Below are positions 14,856 through 24,249 of a stretch of 39,042 bases of DNA, in pieces; the first letter of the stretch is position 1, and every line of letters begins with the position of its first letter. The translations under genes and the position numbers were made by a program. The notes below the pieces were generated by a model. That model made no database searches, was not told the origin of the DNA, and saw only the letters and a program-made list of their open reading frames with translations. Source of the stretch: Amycolatopsis thermalba (lineage in GTDB: Bacteria; Actinomycetota; Actinomycetes; Mycobacteriales; Pseudonocardiaceae); assembly GCF_003385215.1 (NCBI RefSeq), contig NZ_PQHW01000067.1:1-39042 (forward strand), written 5' to 3'.

Positions 14856-17371
14856 GCGCGCAGCTCCGCGCCGTAGCGCGAGCCGGCTTCGGCGACGGCG
14901 GCGTCGCGCGCCTGCGTCGCCTCGTCCACGGTGAGCGTGCGGTCCGGAGCGCGGAAGCGCAGCTTGTAGGCCAGCGACCGCTTCCCGTCACCGACCTGGT
15001 CGCCGGTGTAGACGTCGAACAGCGACGTGTCCTCGAGCAGGTCGCCGCCCCCGGCCACCAAGGCCTCGGCCAGGTCGCTGGCGGGCACCTTCGCGTCGAC
15101 GACCAGCGCGACGTCGAGCAGCACCGGCGGGTACGGCGAGATCACCGGGGCCGGCCTGCGCTCCCTCAGCGGGATCGCGTCCAGGTCGAGTTCCATCGCG
15201 ACGGTCCGCTTGGGCAGGCCGAGCGCCTCGATCACCTTGGGATGCAGCTCACCGGCGTGCCCCACCGGCCAGTCGCCGACGAGCAGCTCGGCGCACCGGC
15301 CGGGGTGCCACGGCGCCAGCTCGGCGTTGCGCACCCGCAGTTCGACACCGGCGGCCTGGCCGACCAGGCGCGCGGCCTGGACGGCGTCCGCCCAGCCGGC
15401 CTGCTCGCCCTTGCCCCACCAGCCGGCCTGCTCGCGCTGACCGGCGAGCACCACCGCGACGTGCTGCGGCTGGGCCGGCACCGCGGCCTCCAGCTGCGCC
15501 AGGTCCTCGTCCGACGGGCGTCCCGCGACACCCAGTTCCGGCATCGGGACGGGGCTCGCGCCGGGCAGGACGACCTGTCCGATGTGGAACAACGCGAGGT
15601 CCTTGAAACCACGGGAAGCGTTGCGCTGCAACGTGTCCAGCAGACCGGGCAGCAGGGTCGTCGCCAGCCGGTCCTTGTCCGCCTCCAGCGGGTTCTGCAC
15701 CCGCACCGTCTTGCGGCGCACGTCGTCGGCGGGCAGGCCGAACGCGTCCCACACCGGCTCGCCGACGAACGGGAACGGCTGGACCTCGACGTACCCCGCC
15801 TCCGCCAGAGCACGCGACACGGTGCGGCGGCGGCGCTGCGCGGCGGTCAGGCCGGTCCCGGCCGGGGCGGTGGGCAGCACCGACGGGATGCTGTCGTAGC
15901 CCTCGAGCCGCAGCACCTCCTCGACGAGGTCGGCGGGCTGCTTCAGGTCGGCACGCCAGCTCGGCGGGGTCGCGGTCACCGTCGCGACGCCGTCGTCCCC
16001 GGCGCCGACCGTGACCTTGCACCCGACCTGGTTCAGCCGCCGGACGGTCACCCCACGGTCGTAGCGCACGCCGGCGATCCGGTCGGGCAGGCTGATCGGC
16101 ATGGTGATGGGCGACAGCGGCTCGACGGAGCCGACGTCGGTGCGGCCGGGCTGGATGCTGCCGTCGCCGTAGGTGCGCAGCAGCCGGGAGGCCCGCTCCA
16201 CCGCCGCCGCGCAGACCTGCGGGTCGGTGAACCGCTCGAACCGCTTGGCGGCCTCGGAGAACAGCTTGTGCCGCCGCGCCGTGCGGCTGATCGACGGCGG
16301 GTCCCAGTGGGCGCCCTCGATCAGGACGTCGGTGCTCTCGATGCTGATCTCGGTGCTCGCGCCGCCCATGGTGCCGGCCAGCGACACCGGGCCGCGCTCG
16401 TCGGCGATCACGACGTCGTCGGCGTCGAGCGTGCGCTCCACGTCGTCGAGCGTGGTGAGCTTCTCCCCCGGCTTCGCGCGCCGGACGACCAGGCCGCCCT
16501 GCAGGGACGCGGTGTCCCACGCGTGCAGCGGCTGGCCGAGCTCGAGCATCACGTAGTTGGTGACGTCCACGGCCAGCGAGATCGACCGGATCCCGGCCAG
16601 CAGCAGGCGGCGGCGCATCCACCACGGGGTCGGGGCGCCGGCGTCGAGACCGGTCACCCGGCGCACGACGAACCGGTCGCAGCCGGTGGGGTCCTCGATC
16701 TCGACCGGCCACGCCTCGCCCTCGGCGGCGGGCAGGTCGAGCGCGGCCGGGTCGCCGAAGGGCACGTCGAGCGCGGCGGCCAGCTCACGCGCCAGCCCGC
16801 GCACCGACAGGGCGTAGCCGCGGTCGGGGGTCGGCGTCACCTCCAGCACGGTGTCGGCGAGGCCGAGGACCTCGTGGCCGGAGTCGCCGGGGCTCGCCGT
16901 GGACGGCGGCAGCACCAGGATGCCGCTGTGGTCCTCGCCCAGGCCCAGCTCGCGGGCCGAGCAGATCATGCCGTCGCTGACGCGGCCGTAAGTCGTGCGC
17001 GAGGAGATCTCGAACGGCCCGGGCAGCACGGTGCCCGGCAGCGCCACGACGACCAGGTCGCCCTCGACGAAGTTCGTGGCCCCGCAGACGATGCCGCGGG
17101 TGCGGATGCCGGACGGGCCCTCGTTGTCCGCGGGCTCGTCCTCGGACGCCTCCTCACCGACGTCGACGCGGCAGAACCGGATCGGCTTCTTGAAGCCGGT
17201 CAGCTCCTCGATCTCGGCGACGCGGCCGACCACGAGCGGCCCGGTGACCTGGTCGAGCGGGCGGACCTCGTCGACCTCGATGCCGATGCGGACGAAGGCA
17301 TCGGCCAGCTCCTGCGGTCCGACCTCGCCGGCATCCAGATGCTCGAGCAGCCAGCTGACGGGGACTCGCAC
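14852..17371 (-). CDS. pheT: Phenylalanyl-tRNA synthetase beta subunit
   Basis: Beta chain of the (alpha-beta)2 enzyme that charges tRNA-Phe and edits mischarged tyrosine. 839 residues. Order of domains: N-terminal MRVPVSWLLEHL, an EMAP/tRNA-binding domain around residues 40-160, B3/B4 editing domain (about 220-370), B5 domain, catalytic-like core, and the C-terminal ferredoxin-fold anticodon-binding domain ending RSLAYKLRFRAPDRTLTVDE. The GTG start at 17371 directly follows the pheS TAA with no gap, so translation is coupled. Shares CTAG stop codons with the convergent alkD-like gene. Confidence 0.97.
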   Translation of the reverse strand: MRVPVSWLLEHLDAGEVGPQELADAFVRIGIEVDEVRPLDQVTGPLVVGRVAEIEELTGFKKPIRFCRVDVGEEASEDEPADNEGPSGIRTRGIVCGATNFVEGDLVVVALPGTVLPGPFEISSRTTYGRVSDGMICSARELGLGEDHSGILVLPPSTASPGDSGHEVLGLADTVLEVTPTPDRGYALSVRGLARELAAALDVPFGDPAALDLPAAEGEAWPVEIEDPTGCDRFVVRRVTGLDAGAPTPWWMRRRLLLAGIRSISLAVDVTNYVMLELGQPLHAWDTASLQGGLVVRRAKPGEKLTTLDDVERTLDADDVVIADERGPVSLAGTMGGASTEISIESTDVLIEGAHWDPPSISRTARRHKLFSEAAKRFERFTDPQVCAAAVERASRLLRTYGDGSIQPGRTDVGSVEPLSPITMPISLPDRIAGVRYDRGVTVRRLNQVGCKVTVGAGDDGVATVTATPPSWRADLKQPADLVEEVLRLEGYDSIPSVLPTAPAGTGLTAAQRRRRTVSRALAEAGYVEVQPFPFVGEPVWDAFGLPADDVRRKTVRVQNPLEADKDRLATTLLPGLLDTLQRNASRGFKDLALFHIGQVVLPGASPVPMPELGVAGRPSDEDLAQLEAAVPAQPQHVAVVLAGQREQAGWWGKGEQAGWADAVQAARLVGQAAGVELRVRNAELAPWHPGRCAELLVGDWPVGHAGELHPKVIEALGLPKRTVAMELDLDAIPLRERRPAPVISPYPPVLLDVALVVDAKVPASDLAEALVAGGGDLLEDTSLFDVYTGDQVGDGKRSLAYKLRFRAPDRTLTVDEATQARDAAVAEAGSRYGAELRA

Positions 17372-18493
<1,122 letters not shown>

Positions 18494-18513
18494 TTACCGG
18501 TGGATTCTAGGCG

Positions 18514-18519
18514 ATCGCG
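18514..18519 (-). promoter_or_regulatory. Possible pheST -10 element
   Basis: TAGAAT on the minus strand, one mismatch from TATAAT, in the 96-base gap between trmH and pheS. No good -35 sits 16-18 nt upstream, and no T-box or Phe-rich leader peptide is visible between it and pheS. Weak; read-through from infC-rpmI-rplT-trmH is equally possible. Confidence 0.35.
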
Positions 18520-18535
18520 ATCCGGCGCCGGCGCG

Positions 18536-19372
18536 TCACCCGGCCGGACGACGGGCCGCCATCGCGCTGGTGTAGAGGCACACGGCGGCCGCCGTGGCCA
18601 GGTTGAGGCTCTCCGCCGCGCCGTAGAGCGGAATCCGCACCGGCAGGTCCACCGCGGCGAGGACCTCGGCCGAGAGCCCGTGGGCCTCGTTGCCGAAGAC
18701 CCAGGCGGCCGGGGCGGCGGCGTCGATCGAGCCCAGCTCGGTCTCGGCGTAGCCGTGGGCGCCGAGCAGGCGCAGCCCGGCCGCGCGGCAGGCGGCGAGC
18801 GCGGCGGCGGTGTCCCGCACGCGCGTGAGAGGGAGGTGGAAGACGCTGCCCGCGGAGGCGCGGACGCATTTGCCGTTGTGCGGGTCGACGCTGTCACCGG
18901 TGAGGATGACCGCGTCGGCGCCGGCCGCGTCGGCGACCCGGATGACGGTGCCGGCGTTGCCGGGGTCGGCCACGCCGTCGAGCACCGCCACCAGCCGGGC
19001 GGTGCCGTCGAGCAGGCCCTCCAGGGGCCGGTCGAGCAGCGAGCAGACCGCGACGATGCCCTGCGGGGTCACGGTTTCCGACAGCCCGGCGGCGGCGCGG
19101 TCGGTGATCGGTGAGACGCGCACGCCCGCCTCACCGGCCGCGGCGACCAGCTCCGGGTGGGCCTGCGCGGCGCGTTCGGTGACGAACAGCTCGTGCACGG
19201 CGCCGGGATCGCGGGCCAGGGCCGCGCCGACGGCGTTGGCGCCCTCGGCGAGGAACCGGCCGGTCTTGTCGCGCTCGGCGCGGCGGGTGAGGCGCCGCGC
19301 AGCAACGACCCGGGGGGTCCGTTCGGTGAACGGAGCCGCCCCGGGCCGGGTCAGATCAGCGTGCTTGCTCAG
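18536..19372 (-). CDS. TrmH/SpoU-family RNA 2'-O-methyltransferase
   Basis: SAM-dependent SPOUT methyltransferase of the 23S rRNA (RlmB/TsnR-like) type, 278 residues. The N-terminal substrate-binding domain carries [16 protein letters not shown]; the trefoil-knot domain has [21 protein letters not shown] (motif 1 Asn/Arg), [10 protein letters not shown] (motif 2) and [19 protein letters not shown] (motif 3). There is no ATG, GTG or TTG in frame between the last stop and a point well inside the conserved N-terminus. The only sensible start is CTG at 19372, which overlaps the rplT stop as CTGA. Genes of this family commonly follow rplT and precede pheS in actinobacteria. Confidence 0.9.
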   Translation of the reverse strand: MSKHADLTRPGAAPFTERTPRVVAARRLTRRAERDKTGRFLAEGANAVGAALARDPGAVHELFVTERAAQAHPELVAAAGEAGVRVSPITDRAAAGLSETVTPQGIVAVCSLLDRPLEGLLDGTARLVAVLDGVADPGNAGTVIRVADAAGADAVILTGDSVDPHNGKCVRASAGSVFHLPLTRVRDTAAALAACRAAGLRLLGAHGYAETELGSIDAAAPAAWVFGNEAHGLSAEVLAAVDLPVRIPLYGAAESLNLATAAAVCLYTSAMAARRPAG

Positions 19373-19755
19373 GCCGACTTCTTCTCGTCGCTCGGCCCGG
19401 TCGTCACGTTCTGCTTGGCCAGCTCGGCCAGCGCGGTGAACGCCGCGGGGTCGTTGACGGCGAGGTCGGCGAGGATCTTGCGGTCGACCTCGACACCAGC
19501 GGCCTTGAGGCCCTGGATGAAGCGGTTGTAGGTCACGCCGTTCTGCCGCGCGGCCGCGTTGATGCGGGTGATCCACAGCTGGCGGAAGTCACCCTTGCGG
19601 GCACGTCGGTCCCGGTAGGCGTAGTTGAGCGAGTGGAGCATCTGCTCCTTCGCCTTGCGGTACAGCCGCGAGCGCTGGCCGCGGTAACCGCTGGCCAGTT
19701 CGAGAGTTGCGCGACGCTTCTTCTGGGCGTTGACCGCCCGCTTGACGCGTGCCAC
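19369..19755 (-). CDS. rplT: 50S ribosomal protein L20
   Basis: Binds 23S rRNA and is needed early in 50S assembly. 128 residues with the classic opening [20 protein letters not shown] and the core [20 protein letters not shown] and [20 protein letters not shown] region. GTG start at 19755. Third gene of infC-rpmI-rplT. The C-terminal tail after AELAKQN is a short lineage-specific extension ending SDEKKSA. Its stop overlaps the CTG start of the following methyltransferase. Confidence 0.98.
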   Translation of the reverse strand: MARVKRAVNAQKKRRATLELASGYRGQRSRLYRKAKEQMLHSLNYAYRDRRARKGDFRQLWITRINAAARQNGVTYNRFIQGLKAAGVEVDRKILADLAVNDPAAFTALAELAKQNVTTGPSDEKKSA

Positions 19756-19823
19756 GGGTCCGTCCTGTCGATCTCAGGGGGCGCGATCGGCGCCCCGGGG
19801 GTTTACGGCGGAAGAGGAGAGCT

Positions 19824-20018
19824 TCAGCGGCCGAGCAGCCGCTTGACCCGGCCGACGTCGTTCTTGGCGACCTCGCCGGTGCCCTCCAGGCGACGGGTGA
19901 CCCGGCTGGACTTCTTCTCCATCAGGTGGCGGCGGCCGGCCTTCTGGCGGCGAAGCTTGCCGGAGCCGGTGACCCGAATCCGCTTCGAGGTCCCGCTGTG
20001 CGTCTTCATCTTCGGCAT
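19824..20018 (-). CDS. rpmI: 50S ribosomal protein L35
   Basis: 64 residues, [20 protein letters not shown], a standard L35. The ATG at 20018 has GAGAG a few bases upstream; an in-frame start 9 codons earlier would add residues not found in L35. It lies 72 bases downstream of infC and 68 bases upstream of rplT. Confidence 0.98.
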   Translation of the reverse strand: MPKMKTHSGTSKRIRVTGSGKLRRQKAGRRHLMEKKSSRVTRRLEGTGEVAKNDVGRVKRLLGR

Positions 20019-20090
20019 TGAGTGCTCTCTTTCATGGTGCAGCACACCGGAGTTCCGGTGTGCTGCGAACTGCGTCGGTCGCGGCGCCCG

Positions 20091-20645
20091 TCAGGAGTCG
20101 ACGGGTTCCTTGGCGGCCTTCTGCTTGGGCTTGGCGTTCTTGTGCGGCGCCAGCACCATGATCATGTTGCGGCCGTCCTGCTTCGGGGACGCCTCCACGT
20201 AACCGAGCTCGGCCACGTCTTCGGAGAGCTTCTGCAGCAGCCGGAAACCCAGCTCCGGCCTCGACTGCTCACGACCGCGGAACATGATGGTCACCTTGAC
20301 CTTGTTCCCCGCGGCGAGGAAGCGGGACACGTGCCCCTTCTTCGTCTCGTAGTCGTGCTGGTCGATCTTCGGGCGCAGCTTCTGCTCTTTGATGACGGTG
20401 AGCTGCTGGTTACGGCGTGACTCGCGGGCCTTCTGCGCGCTCTCGTACTTGAACTTGCCGAAGTCCATGAGCTTGCAGACCGGCGGGCGCGCCTGCGGGG
20501 CGACCTCGACGAGGTCGAGATCCGCTTCCTGGGCGAGCCTGAGCGCATCCTCGATGCGGACGATGCCGACCTGTTCCCCGTTCGGTCCGACGAGCCGGAC
20601 CTCGGGAACGCGGATGCGTTCGTTGATGCGTGTCTCGGAGCTGAT
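20091..20645 (-). CDS. infC: Translation initiation factor IF-3
   Basis: Prevents 70S association and checks start-codon pairing. 184 residues. The N-domain begins [20 protein letters not shown], followed by [24 protein letters not shown] and the linker [12 protein letters not shown]; the C-domain includes [18 protein letters not shown]. The start is ATC at 20645: it has AAGGAGG four bases upstream, and the sequence after it is exactly where IF-3 homologues begin. Non-AUG starts (AUU, AUC) are an established IF-3 autoregulatory device. The lysine-rich tail after [15 protein letters not shown] is short. Heads infC-rpmI-rplT-trmH-pheST. Confidence 0.97.
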   Translation of the reverse strand: MSSETRINERIRVPEVRLVGPNGEQVGIVRIEDALRLAQEADLDLVEVAPQARPPVCKLMDFGKFKYESAQKARESRRNQQLTVIKEQKLRPKIDQHDYETKKGHVSRFLAAGNKVKVTIMFRGREQSRPELGFRLLQKLSEDVAELGYVEASPKQDGRNMIMVLAPHKNAKPKQKAAKEPVDS

Positions 20646-20705
20646 GTGGCCTCCTTGGTCCGAGGTGTGTTGTCTAGCCTGCTCGACCTGGTGCCCACAT
20701 ACCAC

Positions 20706-20745
20706 GGGCCCCGTCCCTGGCGTACCTGCCCGGGATGCGGGGCCC
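20706..20745 (-). promoter_or_regulatory. infC leader hairpin
   Basis: On the minus strand GGGCCCCG and CGGGGCCC pair perfectly (20738-20745 with 20706-20713) around a 24-nt loop, 61 bases upstream of the infC start. A leader structure before infC-rpmI-rplT is known in other phyla as an L20 or IF-3 control element; whether this one is homologous cannot be judged here. I found no confident promoter in 20746-20915. Confidence 0.45.
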
Positions 20746-20915
20746 AGCTTTTCCGATCACATCCGGCAACGAATGCCGAACGTTCCGCCGCCATCGGCCA
20801 ACGCCGGTGACGGGACCGGACCCGGCCGCCTCGTGCGGCGACTCGGGTGGGAGCGGGGCTCCACTTGCCGCCCCCGATTCCTCGGGGACTGGTCGCACGT
20901 GGAAGGGTACCAGAC

Positions 20916-21284
20916 GTGCTTGACGATGGTTCCAACGCGCCCGACCCGGGCGATATTTCCCCGCCCGTCCGCGACCTGCAGGACATCCCCAGCGTCGAGG
21001 TCATCAGCCGGGCCGCGGTGATGCTGCTGTCCGCGGCGGCCGAGCGGCTCGGGCTCGCCGACGAGGACCCGGACACCAGCCCGCACCGCGACCTCGACGA
21101 GGCCCGGCGGCTGATCACCGCGCTGGCCGGGCTGGTCACCGCCTCCGCCGAGTACCTCGGTGTGCACGCCGCTCCGCTGCGTGACGGGCTGCAGTCGCTG
21201 CAGAAGGCGTTCCGGGAGGCGACCGCGGTGCCGGTCGCGCCCGGGCAGGGGCCCGGCGAGAAGTACACCGGGCCGGTGATCTGA
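20916..21284 (+). CDS. DUF1844 domain protein
   Basis: 122 residues. The core is VRDLQDIPSVEVISRAAVML, then LSAAAERLGLADEDPDTSPH and DLDEARRLITALAGLVTASA, and the C-terminal end is GPGEKYTGPVI: a clear DUF1844 protein, an actinobacterial family usually encoded next to infC in the divergent orientation. The helical middle part is amphipathic. GTG start at 20916 with GGAAGGG about 9 bases upstream; longer in-frame starts exist but read as shadow sequence. Function unknown. Confidence 0.9.
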   Translation: MLDDGSNAPDPGDISPPVRDLQDIPSVEVISRAAVMLLSAAAERLGLADEDPDTSPHRDLDEARRLITALAGLVTASAEYLGVHAAPLRDGLQSLQKAFREATAVPVAPGQGPGEKYTGPVI

Positions 21285-21320
21285 GGATCCCCGGTCAGCG
21301 GGCCGGCCGGGCGCGGATGA

Positions 21321-21360
21321 GCCCGGCAGGGCACCCCCGCGCGGGGGTGCCCTGCCGGGC
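21321..21360 (+). terminator. Perfect 40-bp palindrome, likely terminator
   Basis: Two 20-bp arms that are exact reverse complements with no spacer, 36 bases after the DUF1844 stop. The RNA would form a very stable hairpin with a minimal 4-nt loop. There is no T tract, which is common for actinobacterial terminators. Being symmetric, it could act in both directions. Confidence 0.8.
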
Positions 21361-21481
21361 GTTCAAGTGCGCGGCGGGGCCCGCTAGTGCCAGGTAGGCA
21401 GGCCCGACGAACCACGACAGGCCCAGCCCGGTCCAGCTGCGCTGTGTCGGCCGGCCGACGAGCCGTGCTGCGACGGCCAGC

Positions 21482-21675
21482 CGCGCAGGCACTCTGAGCC
21501 AGCGCGCAGGCGCTCTCAGCCAGACGGCAGGCTCGGCCGGCCACGACAGGCCCGGCCGGGCGAGCCGCGCTGGGCCGGCCGGCCCGGCTGGGCTCCGCCG
21601 GCCCGGCTGGGCTCCGGCGGGCGGGCTGGGCTCCGCCCGCCCGGCTGGGCTCCGGCGGGCGGGCTCGGCCGAGCC
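21482..21675. repeat. 19-bp tandem repeats plus a 21-bp duplication
   Basis: GGCTGGGCTCCG recurs at 21586, 21605, 21624 and 21643, exactly 19 bp apart, within a longer unit alternating CCGGC and CGGGC flanks; a fifth degenerate unit starts near 21662. Upstream, CGCGCAGGCACTCTGAGCCAG (21482-21502) is followed directly by a copy with two changes (21503-21523). A 19-bp period destroys reading frames, so this 400-base region between the DUF1844 terminator and ridA is non-coding. 21361-21481 holds no feature I can name. Confidence 0.85.
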
Positions 21676-21707
21676 CCGGCTCCACTCCACCCGCCGGGCG
21701 CGCCGGG

Positions 21708-22088
21708 TCAGTCCACGACCGCCAGCAGGTCGATCTCCACCAGCAGGCCCTTCGGCAGCCCGACGTACACCGTGGTGCGGGCGGGGTACGGCTCGGGGAT
21801 CAGCTGGTTGTAGACCTCGTTGAACTCGGCGAAGTGGCCGGTGGCCGTCAGGTACGCGCGCACCATCACGACGTCCTCCCAGCCCGCGCCCGCCTCGGTG
21901 AGCACCGCCTCCAGGTTCTTGAACACCTGGCGCGTCTGCTCGCCCACGGAGGCGCCCACCACCTCACCGGTCTTCGGGTCGAACGCGACCTGCCCGGCCA
22001 GCTGGAGGATGTTGCCCTTGCGCACCGCGGGCGAGTAGTTCGCCGCCGGTTTCGGGGCGTTCTCCGTGCTGATCGCGACCTTCGCCAT
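21708..22088 (-). CDS. RidA-family enamine/imine deaminase
   Basis: 126 residues, the standard RidA size, trimeric in the family. Contains GNILQLAGQVAFDPKTGEVV, the AYLTATGHFAEFNEVYNQLI middle and the catalytic-pocket Arg in PARTTVYVGLPKGLLVEID. RidA hydrolyses 2-aminoacrylate and related enamines, the unstable products of PLP-dependent serine or threonine dehydratases, to the keto acid and ammonia. That is exactly what the divergent enzyme at 22939 would be expected to release. It is 15 bases downstream of iclR on the same strand and probably cotranscribed with it. GAAGGAA lies 8 bases before the ATG. Confidence 0.92.
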   Translation of the reverse strand: MAKVAISTENAPKPAANYSPAVRKGNILQLAGQVAFDPKTGEVVGASVGEQTRQVFKNLEAVLTEAGAGWEDVVMVRAYLTATGHFAEFNEVYNQLIPEPYPARTTVYVGLPKGLLVEIDLLAVVD

Positions 22089-22103
22089 GTAGGGGTTCCT
22101 TCC

Positions 22104-22847
22104 TCACCTGCTCCATCCATTGTGGATGGACGCGTCCTCGGCGGCGGCCCGCAGGTCCGGCAGCAGCGCCAGCAGGCCGTCGCGGTCCAGCAACACCTTC
22201 GGCACCGACAGCGACACCGCCGCCAGCACCGCACCACCCGGTCCGCGCACCGGCGCGGCGATGCAGTGGATGAAGTCCTCGTGCTCGGCGTCGTCCACCG
22301 CGTACCCGCGCTCGGCGACCGCAGCCAGCTCGGCCAGGTACGCCTCCGCCGTGGTGATCGTGTTCGCGGTCAGCCGCGGGTAGTCCAGCCCGCGCGCGAT
22401 CTTCTCCCGCTGCGCCGGCGGCAGCGCGGCGACCAGGACCTTGCCGACCGCCGTGCAGTGCAGCGGCGCGCGTTTGCCCACGCGGGAGTACATCCGCACG
22501 CTGTGCCGGCCCTCGTACTTGTCGACGTAGACGACCTCGCCGTCCTCGTAGGTGGCCAGGTGCACGGTGTGCCCGGTGCGCTCGTTGAGCGCGGCCAGCG
22601 CGGGCGCGGACTCGCGCCGCACGTCGCGGCCCTCCAGCGCCCGGCTGGCCAGGTCGAACAGGGCGCTGCCGAGCCGGTAGTGCCGCGCCCCCTCGCGCCG
22701 CACGAAGTGCTGCGTCTCCAGGGTGCGCAGCAGCCGCAACACCGTCGACTTGTGCACCCCGAGCTCACCGGCCAGCTCGTCGAGCGTGCTCGCGCCGCCG
22801 GCGAGCGCGGTCAGCAGGCTCAGCCCGCGATCAAGACTCTGGCTCAC
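22104..22847 (-). CDS. IclR-family transcriptional regulator
   Basis: 247 residues. The N-terminal winged helix spans about residues 5-65 (SLDRGLSLLTALAGGASTLD, ELGVHKSTVLRLLRTLETQ), followed by the GAF-like effector domain with VHLATYEDGEVVYVDKYEG, the LHCTAVGKVLVAALPP signature and RGYAVDDAEHEDFIHCIAAPV. GTG at 22847 is preferred over GTG at 22853 because GGAG is 5 bases upstream of it. It diverges from the D-amino-acid genes, and the intergenic palindrome is its likely operator. The effector is probably a pathway substrate or product, by inference. Confidence 0.92.
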   Translation of the reverse strand: MSQSLDRGLSLLTALAGGASTLDELAGELGVHKSTVLRLLRTLETQHFVRREGARHYRLGSALFDLASRALEGRDVRRESAPALAALNERTGHTVHLATYEDGEVVYVDKYEGRHSVRMYSRVGKRAPLHCTAVGKVLVAALPPAQREKIARGLDYPRLTANTITTAEAYLAELAAVAERGYAVDDAEHEDFIHCIAAPVRGPGGAVLAAVSLSVPKVLLDRDGLLALLPDLRAAAEDASIHNGWSR

Positions 22848-22900
22848 GCTCACTCCATTGACCCGCCACGAACCGGATGCTACACCTATCGCATTCATTC

Positions 22901-22920
22901 TGCGCAACGTACGTTGCACA
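22901..22920. promoter_or_regulatory. Palindrome, likely IclR operator
   Basis: TGCGCAACGTACGTTGCACA is a 20-bp palindrome with one mismatched pair; the central GCAACGTACGTTGC (22904-22917) is perfect. It lies between the divergent iclR and D-amino-acid enzyme genes, 18 bases before the start of the latter. A further CGCAAC half follows at 22924-22929. IclR proteins typically bind such short palindromes in the shared promoter region. Confidence 0.7.
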
Positions 22921-22938
22921 ACACGCAACGGAGCTCGA

Positions 22939-24240
22939 ATGGCTTCCTCCGACTGCACCCTCGATCCGGACGCGCTGGCGGCGATCGGCGGCGAACGGCT
23001 CGACTGGCGGTTCAAGTCCGTGCCCGCCGACCTGTGGGGCGCCACGCTCGCCGAAGCCGCCGCACGGCGGCCCGGCCTGTTCACCGGCGGATTCGTCGGG
23101 CCGGTCGTGGTGCTGGAGGCGGACGCGCTGGAGCACAACCTGCGGACCATGGCGGACTGGTGCGCCCGCGCCGGCGTGCGGCTCGCGCCGCACGGCAAGA
23201 CCACCATGGCGCCACAGCTGTTCGCGCGGCAGGCCGAGCACGGCGCGTGGGGCATCACCGCGGCCAACGCGAGCCAGCTGCGGGTCTACCGCGCCTTCGG
23301 CGTGTCCCGGATCCTGCTGGCCAACCAGCTCGTCGACCCCGCGGCCCTGCGCTGGCTCGGCGCCGAACTCGACGCGCACCCGGAGTTCGAGTTCAGCTGC
23401 TGGGTCGACTCGGTCGCCTCGGTCGAGCTGATGACCGGGGCGCTGCGTGGCACGCGCCGCCAGGTCGACGTGCTGGTCGAACTCGGCGGCGACGGCGGGC
23501 GCACCGGCGCACGCGGCCTCGACACGGCGCTGAAGATCGCCGAGGCCGCGCACGCCAGCCCGGCCCTGCGCCTGGCCGGCACCGGCGGCTACGAGGGCGC
23601 GCTGGCCCACGACCCGAGCCCGGCGTCCCGGCAGACGGTCGACGGCTACCTGGCGCGCCTGCGTGACCTCACCGTCGCGATCGCCCGGCGCGGCCTGTTC
23701 GCGGGCCTGGACCAGGTGATCGTCACCGCGGGCGGCAGCGCCTACTTCGACCAGGCCGCCGCCGCGCTCGCCGGGGACTGGGACGGCCTGCCGGTCGTGC
23801 CGGTCCTGCGCAGCGGCGCCTACCTGACCCACGACGACGGCTTCTACCGGGGCATCTCCCCGCTCGGCGAGCAGCCGCGCATCGCCGGGACCCCGCGGTT
23901 CCGCTCCGCGCTGCGCGCCTGGGCGCAGGTCACCTCGCGCCCCACCGGCGACCTCGCCCTGCTGACGCTCGGCAAGCGGGACGCCTCCTTCGACGAGGGC
24001 CTGCCCGAACCGCAGTGGCACCGGCGTCCCGGCGAACCACCCGCGCAGCTGACCGGCCACACCGTCACCGCGCTCAACGACCAGCACGCCTTCGTCGCGC
24101 TGCCCCCGGATTCGCCGCTGCGGGTGGGCGACTGGGTCGGGCTGGGCCTGTCCCACCCGTGCACGGTGTTCGACAAGTGGCCGCTGCTGCCCGTGGTCGA
24201 CGGCGACACCGTCGTGGACTTCGTCCGCACCTACTTCTAG
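22939..24240 (+). CDS. D-serine dehydratase / D-threonine aldolase-like PLP enzyme
   Basis: 433 residues, fold-type III PLP enzyme (alanine-racemase barrel plus beta domain). Lys87 in APHGKTTMAPQLF is the Schiff-base lysine; AANASQLRVYRAFGV and VLVELGGDGGRTGARG are barrel strands. The C-terminal LSHPCTVFDKW contains His406-x-Cys408, the spacing of the Zn ligands in eukaryotic-type D-serine dehydratase. It should act on a D-hydroxy or other D-amino acid by elimination or retro-aldol; the two activities cannot be separated from sequence alone. GGAG is 4-5 bases upstream of the ATG at 22939. It leads a three-gene unit with the deacylase and permease, and RidA is divergent. Confidence 0.88.
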   Translation: MASSDCTLDPDALAAIGGERLDWRFKSVPADLWGATLAEAAARRPGLFTGGFVGPVVVLEADALEHNLRTMADWCARAGVRLAPHGKTTMAPQLFARQAEHGAWGITAANASQLRVYRAFGVSRILLANQLVDPAALRWLGAELDAHPEFEFSCWVDSVASVELMTGALRGTRRQVDVLVELGGDGGRTGARGLDTALKIAEAAHASPALRLAGTGGYEGALAHDPSPASRQTVDGYLARLRDLTVAIARRGLFAGLDQVIVTAGGSAYFDQAAAALAGDWDGLPVVPVLRSGAYLTHDDGFYRGISPLGEQPRIAGTPRFRSALRAWAQVTSRPTGDLALLTLGKRDASFDEGLPEPQWHRRPGEPPAQLTGHTVTALNDQHAFVALPPDSPLRVGDWVGLGLSHPCTVFDKWPLLPVVDGDTVVDFVRTYF

Positions 24241-24249
24241 GAGGCCGGA

